Source: Ruegeria arenilitoris | Lineage (GTDB): Bacteria > Pseudomonadota > Alphaproteobacteria > Rhodobacterales > Rhodobacteraceae | Assembly: GCF_013035315.1 (NCBI RefSeq) | Contig: NZ_WQHP01000003.1 | Span: 124,001-188,000 of the forward strand | DNA: 64,000 nt | Reading direction: 5' to 3' | Shown: positions 9,435-17,895 of the stretch, in pieces | How positions within the stretch are numbered: position 1 is the first letter of the stretch | How the letters are laid out: each line of letters starts with the position of its first letter | Program-made: the position numbers and the translations under genes | Notes under the pieces: model-generated | The model's database searches: none | What the model was told of the DNA's origin: nothing | Seen by the model: the letters and a program-made list of their open reading frames with translations, nothing else

Positions 9435-9773
9435 ATGCTGATTTACAAGATTTTCCGGGCCGATGAATGGGCCACGCTTCAGGCGCAGGGGGCCTCGGAT
9501 GGTGCTCCGATCGATGTCTCAGACGGGTTTGTGCATTTCTCGACCGCCGAACAGGCCGCAGAGACCGCCGCCAAGCATTTCGCCGAGGTCGACGGGTTGA
9601 CCCTGCTGGCCTGTGATGCAGACGCGATGGGTGATGAGTTGAAGTGGGAAGTGTCGCGCGGCGACGCGCTGTTCCCGCATCTCTACCGGCAGATCCGCAT
9701 GAGCGACGTTGTCTGGTCACGCCCCCTTCCCTTTGACGGAACTGCGCACCAGTTCCCGAAAGAGATGGCATGA
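9435..9773 (+). CDS. DUF952 family protein
   Basis: 112 residues from the ATG at 9435. The pattern YKIFRADEW, DGFVHFSTAEQ and HLYRQI is that of the DUF952 family, a small cytosolic fold of unknown function. An earlier in-frame start at 9348 would add residues with no family likeness. It is the first gene of a four-gene unit; its stop overlaps the next start by four bases (ATGA). Confidence 0.88.
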   Translation: MLIYKIFRADEWATLQAQGASDGAPIDVSDGFVHFSTAEQAAETAAKHFAEVDGLTLLACDADAMGDELKWEVSRGDALFPHLYRQIRMSDVVWSRPLPFDGTAHQFPKEMA

Positions 9774-10201
9774 AAGGGTTCGTCGACCCCGACCGCGCCC
9801 AGTTCGAGGCTTTCAAGAACCTCGACCGGGATCATCCGATCGAGATGCTGAACCTCGTGAAATTCCGGGACACCGCTGAGTACCCGGAGGGGCATACGTT
9901 GGCGGATGCGGGCCTTACGGGGGCGCAGGCTTACGGCAAGTACGGCGCGGAAACAGCGCCGATCATTGCGCGCATCGGGGCCTCGATCCTGTGGCGCGGT
10001 GAATACCAGACGACGCTGATCGGCCCGCAGGACGAGGAATGGGATGAAGTCTTCATTGCCCGCTATCCGACCGCGCACGCGTTTCTTGAGATGGTGACAG
10101 ACCCCGTTTACCGACAGGCGGTCGTGCACCGGCAAGCAGCCGTTGCAACCTCGCGTCTTGTTCGTTGCGCCCCGGCCCGGGGCGGAGAGGCTTTTGGATG
10201 A
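9770..10201 (+). CDS. DUF1330 family protein
   Basis: 143 residues. The motifs [18 protein letters not shown] and [18 protein letters not shown] match DUF1330, a ferredoxin-like alpha/beta-barrel fold with no firmly known reaction. ATGA overlaps connect it to DUF952 upstream and to pyrD downstream, so it is translated with pyrD. No signal peptide or membrane segment is visible. Confidence 0.87.
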   Translation: MKGFVDPDRAQFEAFKNLDRDHPIEMLNLVKFRDTAEYPEGHTLADAGLTGAQAYGKYGAETAPIIARIGASILWRGEYQTTLIGPQDEEWDEVFIARYPTAHAFLEMVTDPVYRQAVVHRQAAVATSRLVRCAPARGGEAFG

Positions 10202-11256
10202 AACTGACTGAGAAACTGGGGCTGGCGGCCCTGCACCGTATGGACCCCGAAACGGCCCATGGTCTGTCGATCAAGGCGCTCAAGGCGGGGCTAGCGCCTG
10301 CGCCGGGTCCGGTGGCGTCATCAAGGTTGCGCACCCGCGTCGCTGGATTGGACCTGCCGAACCCTGTCGGGCTTGCCGCTGGGTTTGATAAAAACGGCGA
10401 GGTTCTGGGCCCGCTGTCCCGTGCCGGATTCGGCTTCATCGAGGTCGGTGCGGTGACCCCGCGTCCCCAGCCCGGAAACCCGAAACCGCGCTTGTTCCGC
10501 TTGACCGAGGATATGGCCGCAATCAATCGGTTCGGCTTCAACAACGAGGGTATGGAGGTTATGGAGCGTCGTCTGGCCGACCGCCCCAAGAATGCCGTCA
10601 TCGGCTTGAACCTTGGCGCGAACAAGGACAGTGATGACCGCCCCGGTGATTTTGCCAAAGTTCTGGCCCATTGCGCCGAGTACCTGGATTTCGCCACGGT
10701 TAACGTCTCCTCACCGAACACGGAAAAACTACGCGATCTGCAAGGTAAGGCCGCGCTGACAGCATTGCTGAGCGGCGTGATCGACACCCGCAACGCATTG
10801 CCCCGCCCCTTGCCGATCTTCCTCAAGATCGCGCCGGACCTGACTGAGGCCGAATTACAGGACATCGCCGATGTGGCCCGGGAAACCGGCGTGGATGCGG
10901 TGATCGCCACCAACACCACGCTGTCACGCGATGGTTTGCGCAGTGGTCACAAGGACCAGGTCGGTGGCTTGTCCGGCGCGCCTTTGTTCGAGAAATCGAC
11001 CCGCGTGCTGGCGCACCTCAGCCAATTGACCGACGGGCAAATCCCGCTGATCGGCGTTGGCGGCATCGGCACGGCCAAGCAGGCCTATGCCAAGATTTGC
11101 GCCGGGGCCTCGGCGGTCCAGTTCTACACGGCCATGGTCTATGGCGGCATTTCGCTGGCCGCCGAAATCGCCCAAGGTCTGGATGAGCTTCTGGCGCAAG
11201 ACGGTTTCACCTCGGTCGAGCAGGCTGTTGGCAGTAAAAAAGAGGACTGGCTGTGA
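10198..11256 (+). CDS. pyrD: Dihydroorotate dehydrogenase (quinone), class 2
   Basis: 352 residues from the ATG at 10198, which overlaps the previous stop. GFDKNGE (62-68), [19 protein letters not shown] and NVSSPNT (catalytic Ser near 172) are class 2 signatures, and the N-terminal helices are those that bind the membrane and quinone. It oxidises dihydroorotate to orotate in pyrimidine synthesis with electrons to ubiquinone. The C-terminal FMN phosphate site is [21 protein letters not shown]. The arsC start overlaps its stop. Confidence 0.96.
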   Translation: MKLTEKLGLAALHRMDPETAHGLSIKALKAGLAPAPGPVASSRLRTRVAGLDLPNPVGLAAGFDKNGEVLGPLSRAGFGFIEVGAVTPRPQPGNPKPRLFRLTEDMAAINRFGFNNEGMEVMERRLADRPKNAVIGLNLGANKDSDDRPGDFAKVLAHCAEYLDFATVNVSSPNTEKLRDLQGKAALTALLSGVIDTRNALPRPLPIFLKIAPDLTEAELQDIADVARETGVDAVIATNTTLSRDGLRSGHKDQVGGLSGAPLFEKSTRVLAHLSQLTDGQIPLIGVGGIGTAKQAYAKICAGASAVQFYTAMVYGGISLAAEIAQGLDELLAQDGFTSVEQAVGSKKEDWL

Positions 11257-11594
11257 TCGAATACTGGCACAACCCACGCTGTTCCAAATCCCGCGCCGGA
11301 TTGGCGCTGCTGGAAGAAAACGGAGCGCAGGTCGAGGTTCGCAAATACCTTGAGGATGCGCCGTCCGCCGAGGAACTACGCGCGGCCCAGTCCAAGCTGG
11401 GCATCCCTGCGATCGAAATGATGCGCACAGGAGAAAAGCGGTTCAAAGAGCTGGGTTTGGCAAAAACGGCACCAGATAGCGACCTGATCCAGGCCATGGC
11501 CGAGAACCCCATTCTGATTGAACGCCCGCTAGCTATTTCCGGCGGCAAGGCCGCAATCGGTCGACCGCCGGAAAACCTTTTGTCGCTGCTTTAG
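11253..11594 (+). CDS. arsC: ArsC-family arsenate reductase
   Basis: 113 residues with a thioredoxin-like fold. HNPRCSKSR places the catalytic cysteine at residue 10, and the LRAAQ/ERPLAI region gives the arginine usual in glutaredoxin-linked ArsC. The family reduces arsenate to arsenite with glutathione and glutaredoxin, although no arsenic exporter or ArsR is next to it. It is the last gene of the DUF952-DUF1330-pyrD unit and its end overlaps the convergent MATE gene by four bases. A Spx/YffB-like role is possible. Confidence 0.87.
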   Translation: MIEYWHNPRCSKSRAGLALLEENGAQVEVRKYLEDAPSAEELRAAQSKLGIPAIEMMRTGEKRFKELGLAKTAPDSDLIQAMAENPILIERPLAISGGKAAIGRPPENLLSLL

Positions 11595-12907
11595 GCGATT
11601 TGCGCTTCCAGCTTGGGGTACCGCCATCCCAGCGTGACCCCGCGCGCAATATTCAGAACCATCAGCGCGGCCCAAAGGCCGTGATTGCCGAAAGTTGGCA
11701 CCAGCAGGAACAGGGCGACCACATAGATCGCCACTGACTGGATCATCGCTTGCCGCATGGCGCGGGTCCACGTTGCCCCGATATAGATACCGTCGAACAT
11801 CCAGCTGGCCACCCCGATCACGGGGGCAAGCGCGGCCCAGAACAGGAACTCGCGCGCGGCCACCCGAACCTCGGGCGACGTCGACATTAGGTCGATCAGC
11901 GCGGGTCCGGCAAGAAAAAACGCGAGCCCAAGCGCAAATGCCCCACCGATGCCCCATTGCGACGCCATGATCGACGCGCGCCTGACCTGAGATCGATCAC
12001 GCGCCCCGACCGCGCTGCCCACCAGCGCTTCGGCTGAGAAGGCGAATCCGTCCAAAGCAAATGCGGTGATCTCAAGAAACTGCAGTAGCACCTGATTGGC
12101 CGCCAAATTGACGTCGCCGAGATCGGAGCCGACAAACAGGAACGTTGTAAACGACCCCGTCAGCAGAACGGAACGTACCATGATATCGCCGTTGACCTGC
12201 ATCATCCGGCGCAGGCGCGCAGCGTCAAAAATCCGCGGCCAGTCGCGCCATTGGTTTCCGCTGAAGGCGTCTCCGCACAACCAAAGACCCAGCACCAGCC
12301 CGGTCCATTCGGCGATCAGCGTGGCGATGGCGACGCCTTCGACGCCCCAGCCCAGCCCCAGCACGAACCACAGGTCCAGCACGATGTTCAGACCGTTCAT
12401 CCAGATCTGAAGCACGAACACGCCTTTGGTACGCTCAACCGCGATCAGCCAACCGGTGACCGCATAGAGCGCGATTGTCGCCGGAGCACCCCAGATACGG
12501 ATTTCCAGATAGGCACGCGTAAAGGCCTCGACCTCGGGACTTGCCGGGGACAGGGCAAAAGCCCCCCAAAATACCCAAACCTGCGTGAGAATAAAGAACA
12601 GACCTGCCGCGCCGCCAAGTAGCAGCCCGCGCATCAACAGGGCCCCGGTTTCTGCCGTATCTCCTGCCCCGCGCGCCTGTGCGGCAAGGCCTGTCGTTCC
12701 CATGCGAAGAAATCCGAACACCCAGTAGATGGTGGCCAGAATAACCGCGCCCATACCGACGGCACCGATTGGTGCGGCCTGCCCCATCTGCCCCACGACA
12801 CCAGTATCGACCGCGCCCAGTATCGGGACGGTCGCATTGGACAGCACTATGGGCGCTGCGATCTTGAGCACCCGTTTATGCGTTATGGGTGCCGACGCGT
12901 CCTGCAT
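11591..12907 (-). CDS. MATE family efflux transporter (DinF-like)
   Basis: 438 residues with twelve likely membrane segments in two similar halves, the normal MATE build. The N-terminal APIVLSNATVPILGAVDTGVVG and the mid-protein MQVNGDIMVRSVLLTGSF belong to the DinF branch. It exports organic cations or toxic metabolites in exchange for Na+ or H+; the substrate cannot be told. It converges on arsC and starts nine bases after the stop of the thioesterase gene, so it may be co-transcribed with both thioesterases. Confidence 0.9.
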   Translation of the reverse strand: MQDASAPITHKRVLKIAAPIVLSNATVPILGAVDTGVVGQMGQAAPIGAVGMGAVILATIYWVFGFLRMGTTGLAAQARGAGDTAETGALLMRGLLLGGAAGLFFILTQVWVFWGAFALSPASPEVEAFTRAYLEIRIWGAPATIALYAVTGWLIAVERTKGVFVLQIWMNGLNIVLDLWFVLGLGWGVEGVAIATLIAEWTGLVLGLWLCGDAFSGNQWRDWPRIFDAARLRRMMQVNGDIMVRSVLLTGSFTTFLFVGSDLGDVNLAANQVLLQFLEITAFALDGFAFSAEALVGSAVGARDRSQVRRASIMASQWGIGGAFALGLAFFLAGPALIDLMSTSPEVRVAAREFLFWAALAPVIGVASWMFDGIYIGATWTRAMRQAMIQSVAIYVVALFLLVPTFGNHGLWAALMVLNIARGVTLGWRYPKLEAQIA

Positions 12908-12916
12908 GATGTTTTG

Positions 12917-13432
12917 TTATCCGTCGGCTTTGGGCTGCGGCATCAGGAAATGCCCTGACGCCTGCGCAAACAGCCGCGCGTGATTGTCCTGCCAGGCCTC
13001 AACGCGCACCGATGCATACCGACGCCCGGCCCGACTGATATAGGCACGCGCATATGCGTCGCGCGGCAGGCCTGAACGCAGGTAATCGACTGTGAAATCG
13101 ACCGTCTTGGGGAAACGTACCTTCTGGTAGTCCGCGATATCGCTGGCCTCTAGCTCGCCAGTTTCGATCTTGGGCAGCAAGAAATCCCAGCTCAGTGTGA
13201 TAACGGCAGTGATTTCAAGGAACGCCGCGGTTACTCCGCCGTGTAGGGCAGGCAGCATCGGGTTGCCGATCAGCTTGTTGTCAAAATGCAGCACGCCGGT
13301 CAGTTCGTCGCCGCGGCGGTCGAACGTGGTGTTGAGAAACCGGATATAGGGAACACCTTCGACAATCGCGTTCAACGCCGCATCCCGGCGTTGTTTGACG
13401 ACCTGAACGGGTTCTGGACGAGTTCGCGCCAT
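12917..13432 (-). CDS. PaaI-family hot-dog thioesterase
   Basis: 171 residues from the ATG at 13432, which overlaps the stop of the upstream thioesterase by one base (TGATG); a GTG one codon earlier is the alternative. The hot-dog fold core is seen as MLPALHGGVTAAFLEITAVI, with the HGG motif that binds the acyl-CoA, and VDYLRSGLPRDAYARAYISRAGRRYASVRVEAW. Such enzymes hydrolyse acyl-CoA. It is the second of two tandem, diverged paralogues. Confidence 0.87.
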   Translation of the reverse strand: MARTRPEPVQVVKQRRDAALNAIVEGVPYIRFLNTTFDRRGDELTGVLHFDNKLIGNPMLPALHGGVTAAFLEITAVITLSWDFLLPKIETGELEASDIADYQKVRFPKTVDFTVDYLRSGLPRDAYARAYISRAGRRYASVRVEAWQDNHARLFAQASGHFLMPQPKADG

Positions 13433-13851
13433 CACAGACCCTCCACCGTAAAGGAACCAGCAGCCGTGGCCACAGGCAGGCCCTCGGCCTCGTCCAAAGC
13501 CGTGGCCCGTACAAAGGCAACGTTCCGAGTGATGTGGTAGCAGGTCGCCTGGGTTCTGATGGTCTGCCCCGGCGTCGCCGCACGCATGTAGTCAATCCGA
13601 AGGTCAATCGTAGCCGTACCGCCCGGTGCCGATGGGTGGCTCATGACCGCTGCACCGCAACAGGTATCAAGTGCGGCGAAAACTGCGCCGCCGTGAATCA
13701 CACCTGTGCGCGGATCGCCGACCAGTTCTTCGCTATACGGCATGGAAATCTCGGCTTTTCCATTGCCGATCTCGGTCAGCTTGAGGCCCAGCGCCTTGGC
13801 GTGGGGGATCGCCTCGATGAACTGGCGCGCAATTGCGGCTTTGTCGACCAT
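13432..13851 (-). CDS. PaaI-family hot-dog thioesterase
   Basis: 139 residues from the ATG at 13851. GVIHGGAVFAALDTCCGAAV holds the catalytic region of the hot-dog fold, followed by TIDLRIDYMRAATPG. It probably cleaves acyl-CoA esters in the cytoplasm. A longer frame reaching 13944 adds residues unlike the family. It is divergent from the MerR gene at 13969 with about 117 bases between, a shared control region. Confidence 0.88.
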   Translation of the reverse strand: MVDKAAIARQFIEAIPHAKALGLKLTEIGNGKAEISMPYSEELVGDPRTGVIHGGAVFAALDTCCGAAVMSHPSAPGGTATIDLRIDYMRAATPGQTIRTQATCYHITRNVAFVRATALDEAEGLPVATAAGSFTVEGL

Positions 13852-13968
13852 GTACTTGAATCCGTTCTTTTGGTTTATCCCTTTATGAGCCTGTGTCCGC
13901 CAAAAGAGCAAGCCCGCCGGTTGCGCTTGCCGCCGACAGAACATAGGCTGCGGCAGAGGAGATCAGGA

Positions 13969-14337
13969 ATGTCCGACAACCGTTTGTCATTCAAAGAGAT
14001 GTGCGCAGAGTTCGACGTGACTCCGCGTACCCTGCGCTACTATGAATACATCGAATTGCTGCAGCCCGACCGGGAAGGCAGATCGCGATTTTACGGACCG
14101 CGCGAATGCGCGCGTATGACGTTGATCCTGCGGGGCCGCAAATACGGCTTTTCTCTGGAGGATATCCGCCAGTGGCTGCTGATCTACGAACATGAAGGCA
14201 ACGAGGTTCAGATGCGTGCCTTTGTCGACGTTGCAGACAAACAGATCGTCGAGCTTGAGAAGCAAAAGCAGCAACTCGACGAGGCGATCGACGCCCTGAC
14301 CCAGATGCGCGACGAGACCGCCAAATCGCTGAAGTGA
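13969..14337 (+). CDS. MerR family transcriptional regulator
   Basis: 122 residues. The start at 13969 follows an AGGAGATCAGGA ribosome site. Residues 6-75 are a MerR winged helix (FDVTPRTLRYYEYIELLQP, RLYGPRECARMTLILRGRKYGFSLEDI) and residues about 85-118 a coiled coil for dimer formation. No cysteine-rich metal site follows, so it is not a metal sensor. It is followed by a second MerR gene with much the same design and by a beta-oxidation operon; MerR proteins of the LiuR type control such genes, so acyl-CoA-related control is likely but inferred. Confidence 0.9.
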   Translation: MSDNRLSFKEMCAEFDVTPRTLRYYEYIELLQPDREGRSRFYGPRECARMTLILRGRKYGFSLEDIRQWLLIYEHEGNEVQMRAFVDVADKQIVELEKQKQQLDEAIDALTQMRDETAKSLK

Positions 14338-14448
14338 TTCCTTCGGGACATCCCACTTTTGCCGGAAAATGATGCGAAATCCGCAATCTCTGCCCTTTTG
14401 AGAAGGTGCGGAGCGATCTGCTGTGGCGCTTTTCCGTCCAAAATTCCG

Positions 14449-14550
14449 TTACGTTAAATCGTCAAAAGTAGGAAATCTGCGACTTGACGCGTAAGGAAGT
14501 TACGTAAACCTAATTTGTGACGCAGCGTTCGCATTACGTAAACGTCATCG
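14449..14550. promoter_or_regulatory. Repeated TTACGTAA sites upstream of the second MerR gene
   Basis: Within the 283 bases between the two MerR genes there are two exact TTACGTAA palindromes (14500-14507 and 14534-14541, the latter followed by ACGTCA) and a close variant TTACGTTAA at 14449-14457. Spacing of 34 bases between the first two is about three helical turns. They sit in the promoter region of the MerR/beta-oxidation operon and are candidate MerR operators. The match to any published motif was not tested. Confidence 0.55.
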
Positions 14551-14620
14551 ACGTGTTGTAACGACCGCAACGACTGCGCACCTAACTTTCACAGACGCCA
14601 GCCACAAGAGTACTGAAACC

Positions 14621-15022
14621 ATGACCGAAGATCTGATGACCATCCGCGAGATGTGCGAGACTTACGACGTCACACCCCGGACCTTGCGGTTCTACGAAGC
14701 CAAAGAGCTTCTGTTTCCCATTCGTGAGGGCCAGAAACGGCTGTTCACCAAAAGCGACCGTGCGCGCCTGAAACTGATCCTGCGCGGCAAGCGTTTTGGC
14801 TTCAGCCTCGAGGAAATCCGCCAGCTTCTGGACCTCTATCATGTGGGCGACCAGCAGCTAACCCAGATATCGCGCACGTATGAGATCGCCTGCGAGCGTC
14901 TGGCCGATATGGAGTCGCGCCGCGAAGAGCTGACACAGGCCATCGACGACCTGAAAGAACAGTTGCGCTGGGGCGAGAAAGTCATCGCCTCAATGAAACA
15001 AGACAAAAAGGCTGCCGAGTAA
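14621..15022 (+). CDS. MerR family transcriptional regulator (LiuR-like)
   Basis: 133 residues with an N-terminal MerR winged helix (YDVTPRTLRFYEAKELLFP, RLFTKSDRARLKLILRGKRFGFSLEEI) and a C-terminal coiled coil. It is a close paralogue of the protein encoded at 13969. It lies 48 bases before the acyl-CoA dehydrogenase gene in the same direction, so it is likely the local regulator of the operon. No strong ribosome site precedes the ATG. No metal-binding cysteines are present. Confidence 0.9.
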   Translation: MTEDLMTIREMCETYDVTPRTLRFYEAKELLFPIREGQKRLFTKSDRARLKLILRGKRFGFSLEEIRQLLDLYHVGDQQLTQISRTYEIACERLADMESRREELTQAIDDLKEQLRWGEKVIASMKQDKKAAE

Positions 15023-15070
15023 CCCCTCGCCTGCCTTCCACCCGGACATATGAATTAAAGGGAGCTTCAC

Positions 15071-16852
15071 ATGCCCGTCTACAACGCACCAACCAAAGAC
15101 ACGCAGTTCGTGCTGCACAATGTTCTGAAAGTCTCGGAATCCGACATTCCCGGATACAGCGAACTTGAAGCAGAATTCACCGGTGCAGTGCTGGAAGAAG
15201 CAGGCAAAGTTGCCACCAACATTCTGCACCCGCTGAACGTTGTTGGCGACACCGAAGGGTGCCGTCTGGAAAACGGTATCGTATACACACCCACCGGCTT
15301 CAAAGACGCGTTCGAGCAAGTCAAGGAAGGTGGCTGGACCGGCTTGGACATGCCCGAAGAATACGGCGGTCAGAATATGCCGCAAGTTCTGGGCACGGCT
15401 GTCGGCGAGATGTTCTCGGCATCGAACCAAGCCTTCACCATGTACCAAGGTCTGACCCACGGCGCGGCCTCGGCCATTCTGGCACACGGAACCGACGAGC
15501 AGAAAAACAAGTACCTGCCCAACATGGTCAGCTGTGAGTGGACCGGCACCATGAACCTGACCGAACCGCATTGCGGTACCGATCTGGGCCTGATGCGCAC
15601 CAAGGCGGAACCACAGGGCGACGGCAGCTACAAAATCTCTGGCCAGAAGATCTTTATCTCGTCTGGCGATCACGACATGGCCGACAACATTATCCACCTG
15701 GTGCTGGCCAAAATCCCCGGCGGCCCCGAAGGCATCAAGGGCGTTTCGCTGTTCATCGTGCCCAAGTTCATCGTGAACGAGGACGGTTCGCTGGGCGAGC
15801 GTAACGGCGTCTCGGTCGGCAAGATCGAAGAGAAAATGGGCATCCACGGCAACTCGACCTGCGTCATGAACTATGACGAGGCGACCGGCTGGCTTCTTGG
15901 CGAAGAGCACAAAGGCATGCGCGCCATGTTCACCATGATGAACGAAGCGCGTCTGGGCGTTGGTATGCAGGGTCTGAGCCAGGCTGACGCGGCTTTCCAG
16001 AACGCACTGGAATACGCCAAGGACCGCCTGCAGGGTCGCGATGTGACCGGTGTGAAAAACCCCGATGGCCCCGCCGATCCGTTGATCGTTCACCCGGACA
16101 TCCGCCGCAACCTGATGGATCAGAAAAGCTTCACCGAAGGCGCGCGCGCGTTCATCCTTTGGGGTGCAACCATGCTCGACAAAGCGCACCGCTCGGGCGA
16201 CAAGGATGCGGACGGGCTGATCTCGTTGCTGACACCGGTCATCAAAGGCTTCCTGACCGATCAGGGCTATGACATGACCGTGCAGGCTCAGCAGGTTTAT
16301 GGCGGCCACGGCTACATCGAAGAATGGGGCATGTCGCAATACACCCGCGACGCCCGTATCGCTATGATCTACGAAGGTGCAAACGGCGTTCAGGCGCTAG
16401 ACCTTGTGGGCCGTAAACTGGCGCAGGACGGCGGCAAGCATGTTATGGCGTTCTTTGAGATGGTCAAAACCTTCTGCAAGGAGAACGCAGGCAAGGACGA
16501 AGCCTATGACAAGGCCTTCATCGAGCCGCTGAAAGCTGCGTCCAAGGATCTGCAGGCCGCTGGAATGTATTTCATGCAGGAAGGCATGAAGAACCCGAAC
16601 AACGCGCTGTCCGGTTCCTATGACTTCATGCACATGTTCGGCCACGTCTGCCTGGGCCTGATGTGGGCGCAGATGGCGAAAGCCGCGCAAGAAGCTCTGG
16701 ACGGTGGCGCATCGGACAAAGAGTTCTACGACACCAAGATCAACACCGGCCGTTTCTACATGGCACGCCGCCTGCCCGCGACTGCGATGCACCTGTCGCG
16801 CATCCAGACTGGCGCAGACACGGTGATGGCTCTGGACGCGGCGAACTTCTGA
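15071..16852 (+). CDS. Acyl-CoA dehydrogenase (large, FadE/DmdC-like)
   Basis: 593 residues, the size of the large class with an extra C-terminal domain. [19 protein letters not shown] is the flavin/substrate region, [10 protein letters not shown] follows it, and [23 protein letters not shown] with [13 protein letters not shown] is the C-terminal FAD and active-site region. It introduces the first double bond into an acyl-CoA. The 3-methylmercaptopropionyl-CoA dehydrogenases (DmdC) of roseobacters belong to the same large class, so dimethylsulfoniopropionate use is possible; the fadA/fadJ partners favour general beta-oxidation. An AAAGGGAGC ribosome site precedes the start. Confidence 0.92.
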   Translation: MPVYNAPTKDTQFVLHNVLKVSESDIPGYSELEAEFTGAVLEEAGKVATNILHPLNVVGDTEGCRLENGIVYTPTGFKDAFEQVKEGGWTGLDMPEEYGGQNMPQVLGTAVGEMFSASNQAFTMYQGLTHGAASAILAHGTDEQKNKYLPNMVSCEWTGTMNLTEPHCGTDLGLMRTKAEPQGDGSYKISGQKIFISSGDHDMADNIIHLVLAKIPGGPEGIKGVSLFIVPKFIVNEDGSLGERNGVSVGKIEEKMGIHGNSTCVMNYDEATGWLLGEEHKGMRAMFTMMNEARLGVGMQGLSQADAAFQNALEYAKDRLQGRDVTGVKNPDGPADPLIVHPDIRRNLMDQKSFTEGARAFILWGATMLDKAHRSGDKDADGLISLLTPVIKGFLTDQGYDMTVQAQQVYGGHGYIEEWGMSQYTRDARIAMIYEGANGVQALDLVGRKLAQDGGKHVMAFFEMVKTFCKENAGKDEAYDKAFIEPLKAASKDLQAAGMYFMQEGMKNPNNALSGSYDFMHMFGHVCLGLMWAQMAKAAQEALDGGASDKEFYDTKINTGRFYMARRLPATAMHLSRIQTGADTVMALDAANF

Positions 16853-16859
16853 CCTCAGT

Positions 16860-16894
16860 CTGGGTCCGGGTAGCACTGCCCGGACCCAGCTTTT
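16860..16894 (+). terminator. Intra-operon hairpin with short T run (attenuator)
   Basis: An eleven-pair stem (CTGGGTCCGGG with CCCGGACCCAG), loop TAGCACTG, then C and TTTT. It lies eight bases past the acyl-CoA dehydrogenase stop and before the small gene at 16908. Its place suggests partial termination or 3' protection, making the dehydrogenase message more abundant than the genes that follow. Confidence 0.7.
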
Positions 16895-16907
16895 CGGAGG
16901 ACACCAC

Positions 16908-17120
16908 ATGCCAAAACGTTTTCGCCTGACCCGCCGGTTTCCCGTCGCCATGACCGAAGACGGCTATCGCAAGCTCAAGGCGTTCTCGCGCGAGGCTGGG
17001 TTGGACGAAGGAGAGGCACTGTCGTTTCTGTTCGAGAACTTCAACAGCGTGATTGATGAGGAGAACCTGACCCACCGCCTGCGTATCTTCAATTCCGAAC
17101 TCGAAGAACGCAAACGCTAA
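16908..17120 (+). CDS. Small conserved hypothetical protein (70 aa)
   Basis: 70 residues with a CGGAGG ribosome site seven bases ahead. The N-terminus is basic (MPKRFRLTRRF), the rest charged and helical, with LDEGEALSFLFENFNSVIDEENL. I do not recognise a family. The size, the basic start and a predicted helix pair would fit a small DNA- or RNA-binding or adaptor protein, but nothing proves that. Its place between the acyl-CoA dehydrogenase and GST genes suggests it belongs to the operon. Confidence 0.72.
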   Translation: MPKRFRLTRRFPVAMTEDGYRKLKAFSREAGLDEGEALSFLFENFNSVIDEENLTHRLRIFNSELEERKR

Positions 17121-17192
17121 ACCTGAACGCAATTGGGCGTGTTTTCAGCAAGTCGAACCGGGTCACCATAAGGCCCTTTGGTTCGCCTTACT

Positions 17193-17210
17193 CGAAATTC
17201 GCGAATTTCG
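17193..17210. promoter_or_regulatory. Perfect 18-base palindrome upstream of the GST gene
   Basis: CGAAATTCGCGAATTTCG reads the same on both strands. It ends 34 bases before the GST start, where an operator of an internal promoter would lie. An alternative is a small stem at the RNA level. The binding protein is unknown. Confidence 0.5.
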
Positions 17211-17244
17211 GTTTGGCAGAATACGCCTTGGGAGGGGCACCCAG

Positions 17245-17883
17245 ATGACAATCAAGCTGCATTGCTTCGGAGAAAGCGGAAACAGCTACAAGGCTGCTTT
17301 GGCTTTGGAACTGTCCGGACTGGACTGGGAGCCGGTCTTTGTTGACTTCTTTCAGGGTGTGACCCGCACGCCGGAATTCCGTGCCGATGTCAATGAAATG
17401 GGCGAAGCGCCGGTACTGATCGACGGTGACTTTCGCACCAGTCAGTCCGGGGCCATTCAAGCCTATGTAACCGAGAAGTCCGGGAAATTCGGCGGCAAAA
17501 CCCACGAGGAGAAATACGATGTCCTACGCTGGGTTCTGTGGGACAACCACAAGCTCAGCTCGATGGCAGGGCTGACGCGGTTTTTGGTGAATTTCCTGCC
17601 GGAACAGCACCGCAACCCGGACGTGATAGCCTTTAACCAAGGCCGTCTCAAAGCCGCCTATGAGGTTCTGAACGACCATCTTGAGGGCCGCGACTGGATC
17701 GTCGGAGATGACATCACCAACGCGGATCTCAGCTGCTGCGGCTACCTGTATTATCCCGAACCATTCGGCTTTGACCGCGCCGACTGGCCCCATATCGACG
17801 CCTGGCTGACCCGCTTGTCGGAACAACCCGGCTGGAAACACCCCTATGACCTGATGCCCGGCAAATTGTCGGATCGAGCTTAA
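17245..17883 (+). CDS. Glutathione S-transferase family protein
   Basis: 212 residues. The N-terminal thioredoxin-like domain carries the cis-proline and gamma-glutamyl contact in GEAPVLIDGDFRTSQSGAI (about residues 52-72), and the rest is the all-helical domain with DWIVGDDITNADLSCCGYL. GGGAGGGGC precedes the start. It lies in the beta-oxidation operon, 12 bases before the thiolase gene, and may detoxify reactive enoyl or keto products; substrate unknown. Confidence 0.9.
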   Translation: MTIKLHCFGESGNSYKAALALELSGLDWEPVFVDFFQGVTRTPEFRADVNEMGEAPVLIDGDFRTSQSGAIQAYVTEKSGKFGGKTHEEKYDVLRWVLWDNHKLSSMAGLTRFLVNFLPEQHRNPDVIAFNQGRLKAAYEVLNDHLEGRDWIVGDDITNADLSCCGYLYYPEPFGFDRADWPHIDAWLTRLSEQPGWKHPYDLMPGKLSDRA

Positions 17884-17895
17884 GGAGAGCTACTG

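Noticed and set aside
15071-16852. Calling the acyl-CoA dehydrogenase DmdC (dimethylsulfoniopropionate pathway)
   Set aside because: DmdC belongs to the same class, but the neighbouring genes are general beta-oxidation genes and no dmdB or dmdD is present, so the specific name is not supported.
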